DNA of 64,000 nucleotides from contig NZ_JAUSXN010000001.1 of NCBI RefSeq assembly GCF_030816015.1, positions 4,650,001 through 4,714,000 on the forward strand. Reading direction: 5' to 3'. This document shows positions 56,646-64,000 of this stretch, one piece after another. Below the pieces are notes generated by a model. It was not told the DNA's origin, searched no databases, and saw only the letters and a program-made list of their open reading frames with translations. Made by a program: the position numbers and the translations under genes. This stretch comes from Pedobacter sp. W3I1. GTDB taxonomy: Bacteria; Bacteroidota; Bacteroidia; Sphingobacteriales; Sphingobacteriaceae. Numbering within the stretch: position 1 is the stretch's first letter; the number at the start of each line of letters is the position of its first letter.

Positions 56646-57632
56646 ATGTCACCGAACTTCTTTTGGCCCGTTTATATCAACTTGGAAACTGAACTCAATT
56701 CGCTGATGACAAACATACATGTCGATGATGCGCAGCTCAATGTATATTCATCCAAGATATCTGACCTGTTGTTAAGGGCGAGCATCGAAATCGAATCCAT
56801 TACAAAGGAAATATTTAAAAACCAGTTCGGAACTCTTAAAAAGAATTTCAAGTTTGATTTTGACGGTCTTGATGTACTCAATCCAATCTATTTCCTGGAG
56901 GTAAAGGAAGTGATCGTGAGTTCGGTGAATTGTTTCCAGACAAATAGAACAATCCTACCGTTCGCAAAAAACACCAAAAACACCATCACTCAAAAGGATA
57001 CCTACGGTTGGAATAACGCGTATCAGAACCTAAAGCACGACCGTGCAAATTCCTTTACATTCGGTAGCTTAAAATATCTTTTCGATGCACTAGCGGCATT
57101 GTTTCTTTTGAATATTTACTTCAAGGATGAGATCCAGTATATGGGCAAACAGATTGAAGCGACAAAGAGTTTTAAAGAAAGCCAGGGCTCAACGATATTC
57201 TCGATCAAGCTTGACAACAACTGGGGATTTGATGACTATTCAAGATTTGCGAGATATCCAAAGGCAAACCCTAGCTGTACCTTTATTCCTATTCCAGAGC
57301 TAAATTCCTATAATTCAAAAGCCCCAACGATGAGGGAGTTTAACAATATTAGGAAAAGATCGGTATTAGAGAGATTAACAAAACTTGTTCAGGACGATCC
57401 AAAGATGTTCGAAGGCAAAAGTCCAGAGGAAGCTGATATTCTTTTTAAGAAAAACTCATTTCATGCAGATGATTTCAAGGCAGCTGGAGAGTATCTGGCT
57501 AAACAAAACAGGCTTAATCCCGGCAGTGCGTTCAACGTTGACTATGAGGCGCATATTATCAGATCTACTCCACCTGAACCGATTCCAGAGCCCGATCTTT
57601 TTGAATTCTTAGTTCCTCATCAATCTACATAA
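56646..57632 (+). CDS. Hypothetical protein, possible HEPN-like domain
   Basis: A 328-residue soluble protein. Helices at 20-55 (LLLRASIEIESITKEIFKN) and 115-160 resemble a HEPN helical bundle: YGWNNAYQNLKHDRANSF then LKYLFDALAALFLLNIYF. The KHDR segment is like the polar motif in several HEPN families, but the exact RxxxxH form is not present. The C-terminal 120 residues are charged, ending in a Pro/Glu-rich tail. The TTG at 56592 is rejected for the ATG at 56646. No antitoxin-like neighbour is seen. Confidence 0.65.
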   Translation: MSPNFFWPVYINLETELNSLMTNIHVDDAQLNVYSSKISDLLLRASIEIESITKEIFKNQFGTLKKNFKFDFDGLDVLNPIYFLEVKEVIVSSVNCFQTNRTILPFAKNTKNTITQKDTYGWNNAYQNLKHDRANSFTFGSLKYLFDALAALFLLNIYFKDEIQYMGKQIEATKSFKESQGSTIFSIKLDNNWGFDDYSRFARYPKANPSCTFIPIPELNSYNSKAPTMREFNNIRKRSVLERLTKLVQDDPKMFEGKSPEEADILFKKNSFHADDFKAAGEYLAKQNRLNPGSAFNVDYEAHIIRSTPPEPIPEPDLFEFLVPHQST

Positions 57633-57902
57633 TACATGCAAAGCCGAAAGAAATATGTTTATTTCCGAACTGTTGTAAACCCTCCACCGAATTACATCCC
57701 TTATTTATAAGATATGTGAATGGGTAAATACCTAACGGGCGATTTAGGAGTGCAAATACACTCACATTAATCGTGATCTATAATTAGATTGGAAGGAAAG
57801 TTGACTAATCTCTATGCCCTTTCCTGTCCCAAGTCGTATATAGTTACCAAATTAATTATTCTTAATAATCATTTTTACTAAAACACAAATCCATAGGAAA
57901 TA
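57633..57902. other. Intergenic region, nothing recognised
   Basis: About 270 bp without gene-like frames, promoter boxes or repeats of the families seen elsewhere. Confidence 0.35.
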
Positions 57903-57940
57903 AAAAACCGAAGACAAGATTAAAAAACTTGATCTCCGGT
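57903..57940 (-). terminator. Terminator of tRNA-Leu(GAG)
   Basis: On the minus strand ACCGGAGATCAAG pairs with CTTGTCTTCGGT (12 pairs, one bulge), followed by TTTTTT, directly after the tRNA. Confidence 0.8.
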
Positions 57941-57944
57941 GAAG

Positions 57945-58028
57945 TACCCAAGAGGAGATTCGAACTCCCACACCCATACAGGCGCCAGCCCCTCAAGCTG
58001 GTGCGTCTACCAATTTCGCCACCTGGGT
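57945..58028 (-). tRNA. tRNA-Leu (anticodon GAG)
   Basis: An 84-nt class II tRNA. Acceptor ACCCAGG pairs with CTTGGGT, the anticodon arm is CCAGC-TTGAGGG-GCTGG, there is a long variable arm and the T-arm contains GTTCGAATC. It lies 45 bp from the 3' end of the MBL hydrolase gene on the same strand. Confidence 0.96.
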
Positions 58029-58073
58029 TTATGCTGCAAATATAATTTAATTTTGGATTTGTGAAACAATCAT

Positions 58074-58838
58074 TTACAATTCTATTTTTAAACCGTCATA
58101 AGCCAACCGAATATGTGCAGGCAAGTCCTTTTCTACGTCGGCATGTTTACCCAAATTATGACTGATGTGCGTAAGATAAGTGGTTTCTGCACCTACCCTC
58201 TCTGCAAAGGCAATGGCCTCGCCTAAAGTAAAATGAGAAATATGCGGTTCTTTCTGCAAAGCGTTGAGCACCAATATTTTTGTTCCCTTTATTTTTTCAA
58301 AACTTGGTTCCGATATGGTTTTAGCATCGGTAATGTAAGTAAAATCGCCAATCCGGTAGCCGGTAATGGGTAACAAATGATGCATCACTTCAAACGGAAT
58401 AATTGTACTTTCGCCAATTTTAAAATCTTCGCCATTGGTTACCGTGTGGAGATTAATCTGCGGCAAACCGTGGTATTTGGTTTCAGCAAAAATGTAATAA
58501 AATTCCCTTTTCAACGCCGTTTGCACCCTATCGGTCGCATAAACATCAATTACCTTATGCAGCAGGTAATTAAATGGCCTGATATCATCTAAACCGGCAA
58601 TGTGATCTTTATGTTCGTGGGTAAAGAGAACAGCATCCAGATCTTTTACCTTTTCGCGCAAAAGCTGGTAACGGAAATCAGGACCACTATCTACCACAAT
58701 CGTTTTATCAATAGTTTCTATTAAAATCGATGTCCTTAACCGGTTATCTCTTTGATCAGCAGATAAACAAACTTCGCAACTACACGCAATTACAGGAACG
58801 CCTTGTGATGTACCAGTGCCTAAAAAAGTAACTTTCAT
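58074..58838 (-). CDS. PhnP-like MBL-fold metallo-hydrolase
   Basis: A 254-residue metallo-beta-lactamase-fold phosphodiesterase. A zinc-binding Cys pair occurs in ACSCEVCLS near residue 20, as in PhnP. Active-site motifs are FTHEHKDHIAGLDD, the VMHHLLPITGYR His and the THISHNLG His. PhnP hydrolyses cyclic phosphates of ribose or nucleotides. No phosphonate genes are near, so the substrate is probably a general cyclic phosphate. Confidence 0.9.
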   Translation of the reverse strand: MKVTFLGTGTSQGVPVIACSCEVCLSADQRDNRLRTSILIETIDKTIVVDSGPDFRYQLLREKVKDLDAVLFTHEHKDHIAGLDDIRPFNYLLHKVIDVYATDRVQTALKREFYYIFAETKYHGLPQINLHTVTNGEDFKIGESTIIPFEVMHHLLPITGYRIGDFTYITDAKTISEPSFEKIKGTKILVLNALQKEPHISHFTLGEAIAFAERVGAETTYLTHISHNLGKHADVEKDLPAHIRLAYDGLKIEL

Positions 58839-58887
58839 CTGTTTAAACTTTCCTTTCTGTTGATGTAATTGTAGTTTTTTATCTCCA

Positions 58888-59160
58888 TTAAAATAATTCT
58901 GTTTGTTGTAGGGATAGATAAAATTGTCGTTGTTTTTCTTCTAACAAATTTTCGTCGGTATTGGTTTGCTTAACCAGGGTAACCAATGCGGCAATTTTTC
59001 CTTCCAGGTTTGAAAATTTATTTACTACAACAACCTTATTGTGCTCGAGCAGGCAAGAACCCGTTTTAAAGTTCCCTTTCTCGTAACGCACCTTATAACC
59101 CATAGCAAAAAGCAGGGCTTCTAATTTCTCTAAAGTATGGTTTGTTAGTGGCAATGACAT
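58888..59160 (-). CDS. Small conserved protein of Bacteroidota type
   Basis: A 90-residue protein starting MSLPLTNHTLEKLEALLFAMGYKVRYEKGN, with KTGSCLLEHNKVVVVNKFSNLEGKIAALV. The fold looks alpha/beta; no motif known to me. The open frame runs on upstream to 59196. However, those extra codons contain the same sequence that precedes ftsK (a TAAGTTTG -7 box), so they are promoter, not protein. The mRNA may then be nearly leaderless. Confidence 0.75.
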   Translation of the reverse strand: MSLPLTNHTLEKLEALLFAMGYKVRYEKGNFKTGSCLLEHNKVVVVNKFSNLEGKIAALVTLVKQTNTDENLLEEKQRQFYLSLQQTELF

Positions 59161-59166
59161 TGGAAA

Positions 59167-59174
59167 CAAACTTA
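59167..59174 (-). promoter_or_regulatory. -7 element before the small conserved gene
   Basis: TAAGTTTG on the minus strand, preceded by ATGCTGCGCAGATTTATC. The same block (one base different) lies before ftsK at 63254-63276, which suggests a shared promoter type. Confidence 0.5.
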
Positions 59175-59382
59175 GATAAATCTGCGCAGCATTCATAAAT
59201 ACCCGATGAAAAATTTATCAACCACTATGTTCATTTCTAAAACATTTAGAAAATCAGGCTTCTGCAGCAATTGGTTACGAATTCCTGCCATCCGCTTTAC
59301 TCATCCCGAACAATTTCAGGAATCGTGCCCGTCCCTGTTTATTGCACCTGGGTTAGGCGCTTTGCTAACTTACGTCAATAAA

Positions 59383-59636
59383 CCACAGGTTTTACCGAAG
59401 AACGCCGTCAATCCCAAGTGGCAGAAGAATCAAAAAAACAGGTGTAGAAAAGAACAAGTAGCACTACCAAGCCTGAAACGCAGTGGTTTTGTGTTCTTAT
59501 CCGCTGCGTTTAAGGTTAAAAGGTATTGAACACAAAACGAAGTGCCGCTGTTTTTTTGATGAGCGTGGGCGGTGAGAAAGCCACATTGCTGGATTGACAA
59601 AGCGCTTTGGGTACTTTGGCGCTCCAAAGTACCATG
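59383..59636 (-). repeat. Long inverted-orientation repeat, copy 2
   Basis: Reverse complement of 52181-52442; see that entry for content. Confidence 0.8.
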
Positions 59637-59854
59637 CCCCGCGGCATAGAGCGGAAAAAATGACATTTGTGCCTTCTTAAGGAAGCAAGGCCAGTTAATA
59701 GCTGGAAAGATGCTGAAACAAGTTCAGCATGACGACCGCCTTAGGACTATACATAATAAAACTTAGGTGATTAAGGCATTTTACCCATCCTAGCTTTTTC
59801 ACCACCTAAGTCATATTAGCGCATCTTAGTTATAAATGGCTAAATTGTTATTAA

Positions 59855-59888
59855 ACAAAAAAGGTTCAGCTGCTTCCAACTGAACCTC
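59855..59888 (-). terminator. Terminator of the ftsK-lolA transcript
   Basis: On the minus strand AGGTTCAG pairs with CTGAACCT and is followed by a T-run (TTTTTTG), about 35 bp after the lolA stop codon. Confidence 0.8.
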
Positions 59889-59921
59889 CAGGTTTCATCC
59901 CGCCTTGGCGGTAATAAATTA

Positions 59922-60572
59922 TTATCTTAAATCTACCACTTCAACACCAGGATATTTTTTGGCATCGAAAGCAAAAGTAGTTTCTGGTACATTTACGTTT
60001 GGAGAAAAAGTTCTTACGTTGTAGGTGTATTTGTTGCCATTTTTATCGAACAATACCACATTGGCAATTTGTTTAGCCGCTTTATCGATACTCAAACGAA
60101 CTTTAAAAATCGATTTTTTAGCATCAACAGGCGTTAAATCAATCATTTGATAAGTTTTGGCACCTGCTTTTTGTTCACCAGTGTACACATACTTAAATCC
60201 TTTTTCATAAACCATAAAAATCTTAGCAGGATTAATGGCATCGCCACTATTATCTACATTGCTCACTTGCACCTCTTTGTCTTTTTTCAAATAAGTCCAT
60301 TGGCTTTTACCATCGCTAAATAACTCCTGGTTAGTCATGGCTACTTTATACTTATTGGAATTGGCTTTAACATACAAAGTACCTTGCTGGGTTTCTTTTA
60401 CTTTAGCTTTTGGATTATCCAAAGTGAAGGTAAAATCTGTTTTTACAATATTATACGATTTGTATTTTTTACTTACCTCTGCTAAAATGGCTTTAGCTTT
60501 CGCATCAGTTTGAGCATAAGTTGAAGTTGTAAAAGCAACTACAACCATTAATGCTGAAATTAATTTCTTCAT
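59922..60572 (-). CDS. LolA-like outer-membrane lipoprotein carrier protein
   Basis: A 216-residue periplasmic protein with signal peptide (MKKLISALMVVVAFTTSTYAQ) and the LolA-type half-barrel: VKTDFTFTLDNPKAK, GTLYVKANSNKYKVAM, LFSDGKSQWTYLKKDKEVQV and a C-terminal YPGVEVVDLR. It carries lipoproteins across the periplasm. The longer frame to 60647 overlaps ftsK and is rejected; the ATG at 60572 begins the signal peptide. It follows ftsK by 61 bp. Confidence 0.9.
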   Translation of the reverse strand: MKKLISALMVVVAFTTSTYAQTDAKAKAILAEVSKKYKSYNIVKTDFTFTLDNPKAKVKETQQGTLYVKANSNKYKVAMTNQELFSDGKSQWTYLKKDKEVQVSNVDNSGDAINPAKIFMVYEKGFKYVYTGEQKAGAKTYQMIDLTPVDAKKSIFKVRLSIDKAAKQIANVVLFDKNGNKYTYNVRTFSPNVNVPETTFAFDAKKYPGVEVVDLR

Positions 60573-60633
60573 CTTTTCTTTTTTAAATTTTTCCTTTGAA
60601 ACGTTAGAGTAGATTTTTTTGTATTGGTTTAAT

Positions 60634-63225
60634 CTAGTCTTTGTCATTCATATTATTCAAGAACTGTTCCAAAGAATATTCATCGGGATATAAAACCTCG
60701 CGGGCCTTGCTTCCTTCAAAAGGGCCAACAATACCGGCGGCCTCTAATTGGTCGATAATCCGGCCTGCCCTGTTGTAGCCTAATTTAAGTTTACGCTGTA
60801 TTAATGAGGTAGAACCCTGCTGATGCATTACAATGAGTCTGGCTGCATCTTCAAAAAACTTATCACGCTCGTTAGGATCAAAATCGGCCTTACTTCCCTC
60901 TCCTGCTTCATCTATATATTCTGGCAGTTGGTAAGCATCGGCATAACCACGTTGGTTACCAATATATTCAGAAATGCGGTCTACCTCAGGTGTATCAACG
61001 AAAGCACACTGTAGCCTGATTAAGTCGCTTCCTGTAGATAAAAGCATATCACCACGGCCAATTAACTGATCGGCGCCACCACTATCCAAAATGGTCCGCG
61101 AATCGATTTTCGATAACACCCTAAAGGCTAACCTGGCCGGGAAGTTAGCTTTAATAGTACCTGTAATAATATTTACCGATGGACGCTGTGTAGCCAGAAC
61201 CAAATGGATCCCGATCGCCCTGGCCAATTGTGCCAAACGTGCAATTGGTGCTTCAACCTCTTTACCTGCCGTCATCATTAAATCAGCAAACTCATCAACC
61301 ACTAAAACAATGAAAGGTAAAAAACGGTGACCGTTATTTGGATTAAGCTTGCGTTTTACAAACTTATCGTTATATTCTTTTAAATTCCTAACCTGCGCAT
61401 CTTTCAGTAAATCGTAACGTTGATCCATTTCGATACAAAGTGAGTTTAAAGTATTTACTACTTTTTTAGTATCGGTAATAATGGCATCGGCCTCTCCCGG
61501 TAGTTTAGCTAAAAAGTGCCTTTCAATTCTGTTGAATAGGGTTAACTCTACTTTTTTCGGATCGACCAGTACAAATTTAAGTTGTGCAGGGTGTTTTTTA
61601 AATAACAGCGAAACCAGGATGGCGTTAATACCCACCGATTTACCCTGACCTGTTGCCCCAGCCACCAATAAGTGAGGCATTTTAGCTAAATCTGCTATAA
61701 AAACCTCATTACTAATGGTTTTACCTAAAGCAATAGGCAAATCCATCGTGTTTTGAACCCATTTCTCGGTATTTAGAATACTGCGCATCGGCACCATTTC
61801 CGGGTGTTGGTTGGGTACCTCGATACCAATGGTACCTTTACCTGGCATTGGTGCGATAATACGGATACCTAAGGCTGCTAATGAAAGTGCAATATCATCT
61901 TCCAGGTTCTTGATCTTCGAAATCCTTACCCCAGGGGCCGGAATAATTTCGTAAAGGGTAACCGTTGGGCCAATGGTTGCCTTAATCTTATCAATTTCAA
62001 TATTGTAATGATTAAGCGTTTCTACAATTTTATTTTTATTGGCTTCCAATTCTTCGGCATTTACCGAAATTTTATTGGTACCGTAATTTTCGAGCAAATC
62101 AATTGTTGGATACTTGTAACCAGATAAATCTAATTTTTCATCATAATTACCAAACTGCTCAACCAGATCGTCCGACTTTTTATCATCTTCATTTTTTTCG
62201 ATCGTAAAAGCAGGTTCCTTTTCAGCTTCAATTGGTGGCTCTACCACTAAAGGCAGTGATGAAGCCGCAGCAGTAGCCAATGGCAAATTGGTAGCCAATG
62301 GAGATAATACAACAGGTGCCACAGTTTCTTCCGCTTCTTTTTCTTCATAACGGCTTGGCTGTAATACCACATTTTGTTGCTTACGTTCGTTACCTACTGG
62401 CTTATCGCGTACCGGAAATTCAATGGGTGTTGATGGTTCTTCGAAAGGATTGTTTTTTACAGCTTGCTCCCTAATGTCGTTTACGTAATCTGGCGTTTCG
62501 TTATCAAGGTAAACTTCTTTCTCTTTACGCTCAGGAAATTTAAAATCGATATTATACGCAATGATTAAAATAGTTAATCCGGCAAAAGCGATTAATCCGG
62601 CAACACCAGCTGCGCCAATTTGGGCACCTAATAATTTACTGCTCCAATACCCAAACTCGCCTTCTAAATAATGTGGCGATTCTGACCAAAAACTATGTGC
62701 GAAACCTAAGGTTAATGAAATAAACAGTAAAAAGAAAAAGCTATAACCTAATGTTTTAGAGATAGAAAGGATTTTAACTTTAAACAATAAACGGTAACCA
62801 ATAATAAAAAAGGCCAAAACGAACAGGAAAGAGGCAATACCGAACCATTCGTAAATAAACTGGTGCGATAACAGGGCACCAAACTTGCCTAACCAGTTTT
62901 GAACTACAGGTATGGAAACACCAGCTTCTTTTAGTTCTTCTGTTGTTTTAAAAAGATTGCTCCAACCGCCATTTGCGTCGATTACGTAACTCTGATCATC
63001 TTGCCAGGTAAATAAATACGAGGTAAAAGCAATTAAAAAGTATAATGACAATATCACAAAAAACAGACCTGCAATTTTAACTGCACGGCCGTCTGCCAAA
63101 TCGAAGCTTGGCAAAAAATCTCTTTTTTCTTTCGGCTGTCTACCTGATGATGATCTGCCGGGTGCACTTTCTGCACCTTTATCTCTGAATGTATTGGTTT
63201 TAAACTGGTTACCCCTTACCGACAT
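60634..63225 (-). CDS. ftsK: DNA translocase FtsK
   Basis: An 863-residue FtsK/SpoIIIE protein. Four or five membrane helices occupy residues 50-225, then a Pro/Glu-rich linker to about 370, then the motor: alpha domain (LSAlAlgI-like DIALSLAALGIRI), Walker A GATGQGKSVG, Walker B FIVLVVDEFADLMM and LATQRPSVNIITG. A C-terminal winged-helix gamma domain (STSLIQRKLKLGYNRAGRII) recognises orienting DNA sequences. It pumps chromosome ends through the septum during division. LolA follows in the same transcript, a common pair in this phylum. Confidence 0.97.
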   Translation of the reverse strand: MSVRGNQFKTNTFRDKGAESAPGRSSSGRQPKEKRDFLPSFDLADGRAVKIAGLFFVILSLYFLIAFTSYLFTWQDDQSYVIDANGGWSNLFKTTEELKEAGVSIPVVQNWLGKFGALLSHQFIYEWFGIASFLFVLAFFIIGYRLLFKVKILSISKTLGYSFFFLLFISLTLGFAHSFWSESPHYLEGEFGYWSSKLLGAQIGAAGVAGLIAFAGLTILIIAYNIDFKFPERKEKEVYLDNETPDYVNDIREQAVKNNPFEEPSTPIEFPVRDKPVGNERKQQNVVLQPSRYEEKEAEETVAPVVLSPLATNLPLATAAASSLPLVVEPPIEAEKEPAFTIEKNEDDKKSDDLVEQFGNYDEKLDLSGYKYPTIDLLENYGTNKISVNAEELEANKNKIVETLNHYNIEIDKIKATIGPTVTLYEIIPAPGVRISKIKNLEDDIALSLAALGIRIIAPMPGKGTIGIEVPNQHPEMVPMRSILNTEKWVQNTMDLPIALGKTISNEVFIADLAKMPHLLVAGATGQGKSVGINAILVSLLFKKHPAQLKFVLVDPKKVELTLFNRIERHFLAKLPGEADAIITDTKKVVNTLNSLCIEMDQRYDLLKDAQVRNLKEYNDKFVKRKLNPNNGHRFLPFIVLVVDEFADLMMTAGKEVEAPIARLAQLARAIGIHLVLATQRPSVNIITGTIKANFPARLAFRVLSKIDSRTILDSGGADQLIGRGDMLLSTGSDLIRLQCAFVDTPEVDRISEYIGNQRGYADAYQLPEYIDEAGEGSKADFDPNERDKFFEDAARLIVMHQQGSTSLIQRKLKLGYNRAGRIIDQLEAAGIVGPFEGSKAREVLYPDEYSLEQFLNNMNDKD

Positions 63226-63253
63226 TTTCTATCCTAAATAATTTAATATTGAA

Positions 63254-63294
63254 CAAACTTAGATAAAACTGCGCAGCATTAACGAAAGCCTAAC
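63254..63294 (-). promoter_or_regulatory. Promoter region of ftsK
   Basis: -7 TAAGTTTG (63261-63254 on the minus strand), preceded by ATGCTGCGCAGTTTTATC. Just upstream, read on the plus strand, TAAC occurs at 63280 and 63291, again 11 bp apart, as in the site before the histidine kinase gene at 932. The match may be chance. Confidence 0.45.
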
Positions 63295-64000
63295 AAAAAA
63301 AATAATTACAAATTGCAACCATTGCTGTTATATGCTTCCTACCATGCCTCCTCTTTTCAAAACAACGCATCTAACCAGAGGATATATATAGTTATACCTT
63401 TTATTTATAATGTGCCTTAAATTAAATAAAAATATTCATCAGGCATTAAACCTTAAACAGAAATTATTGTCTATTATTTTAACAACACACAAGTTGTTAC
63501 GTTTTATCAAATGAAACGGATTTTGTTTTAGGTTTTGTCCCGTTTTGCCTGGAGAGGTTAAACGGGATTTTTATTATAAACCTTATAACTTCAGCTCTAT
63601 TAGTTTTTATTCACAGCGCCCAATTTTAGGCACTTTTCCTAACGCGTTCGTCATGCTGAACTTGTTTCAGCATCTGTCCTGCTAGATCGACCCTGAAATA
63701 AATTCAGGGTGACGACAAAGAATTAAAAATATCTACAGGAGGCCTTTAAAGGTATGTTATATATCGAACACAGACCTAATAGGTGACTTTGGCTGTTCAT
63801 ATTATTCTGAAAAGCAGGCTTCTGCGCACTTCTGTTATAACAGTCCTGCTATCACTTCAAGTCCTCACTCATACCTCGTTCCGGGCTTTTCGTTCTATCA
63901 GGTTTATTTAACTCAAGTCTGTAATGCTTAGGCTTTAAGATTAATTGCTAATTAAAATGGTGGGCCCTTGCGTTAGGGATGGTAAGGGTTCAGTGCCGAT
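63295..64000. other. Non-coding right end of the window
   Basis: No gene-like frame. It holds an orphan terminator-like hairpin (63538-63575), a two-hairpin palindromic element (63648-63718; gctgaacttgtttcagc and ccctgaaataaattcaggg) and a repeat with cttcaagtcctcactcatacctcgttccgggc (63855-63890). The last 45 bases contain cccttgcgttaggg, a 14-base sequence with an inverted ccct/aggg. Confidence 0.5.
63538..63575 (+). terminator. Orphan terminator-like hairpin, possible small RNA 3' end
   Basis: TCCCGTTT (63538-63545) pairs with AAACGGGA (63560-63567) and is followed by TTTTTAT. No plus-strand gene precedes it; ftsK is divergent at 63225. A second hairpin, ACAAC/GTTGT, lies at 63482-63497. 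A short plus-strand RNA ending here is possible. Confidence 0.5.

Larger units (their letters stand above)
59161..59854. repeat. Intergenic region with repeats
   Basis: Contains copy 2 of the inverted long repeat (59383-59636) and a gctgaaacaagttcagc hairpin (59711-59727). The 107- and 78-codon frames on the two strands overlap the repeat and are rejected. Confidence 0.65.

Noticed and set aside
59206-59529. 107-codon plus-strand frame
   Set aside because: It runs across the repeat copy at 59383 and has no recognisable protein features.

Overview
The window looks like chromosome from a Bacteroidota bacterium of the Sphingobacteriaceae, most like Pedobacter. The evidence is low GC, promoters of the TTTG / TAnnTTTG type, few strong Shine-Dalgarno sites, the gene families present (TerC/TerD, ebo, DinB, FucP, UxaA) and many short palindromic intergenic repeats. 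No rRNA, CRISPR array, prophage or secondary-metabolite megasynthase was seen.

Layout. 1-3.1 kb: 5' part of a secreted GH29 alpha-L-fucosidase (minus), then a histidine kinase/OmpR regulator pair. 3.2-7.1 kb: two divergent HxlR-regulator/target pairs (DUF2306 membrane protein; SDR oxidoreductase), an SH3b gene remnant, tRNA-Gly and tRNA-Leu, and extra copies of the tRNA-Leu 3' end. 8-17 kb: small signalling and secreted proteins, an AI-2E-type permease, a complete IS110-family element (11733-13026), an SGNH hydrolase, a lipoprotein and an SRPBCC protein. 16.5-23.3 kb: a tripartite RND efflux operon (TolC, RND pump, adaptor) ending in an AraC regulator. 23.8-26.5 kb: 2OG-Fe(II) oxygenase, APH-like kinase, dienelactone hydrolase. 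26.9-28.3 kb: a second IS110-family element with a frameshifted transposase. 28.5-34.2 kb: a Ter stress operon (terC, HAD, PRTase, two terD, telA, one unknown gene). 34.3-38.3 kb: small conserved proteins including two DinB-fold proteins. 38.4-44.7 kb: a GlxA-type regulator and a sugar-acid catabolic cluster (AraC, FucP, UxaA, SDR). 44.8-51.7 kb: a complete ebo cluster (TMEM220-eboA-B-C-D-E-F) in which eboF is frameshifted. 53-57.6 kb: LysR, GNAT, EamA exporter and two unknown genes. 57.9-63.2 kb: tRNA-Leu(GAG), a PhnP-like MBL hydrolase, a small conserved protein, LolA and FtsK.

The most interesting signal is in the two IS110 elements. Upstream of each transposase lies a non-coding region that folds like a bridge RNA. 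Its loop segments can be matched by eye to the element's own ends (donor guides) and to the flanking DNA (target guides). The two elements use different guides, and both sit in members of the dispersed palindromic repeat families of this genome. Other points worth checking are a pseudoknot-like inverted-repeat pair covering the start codon of an unknown gene (55532-55636), three single-base homopolymer insertions that each break a gene, and pairs of roughly 250-330 bp dispersed repeats.
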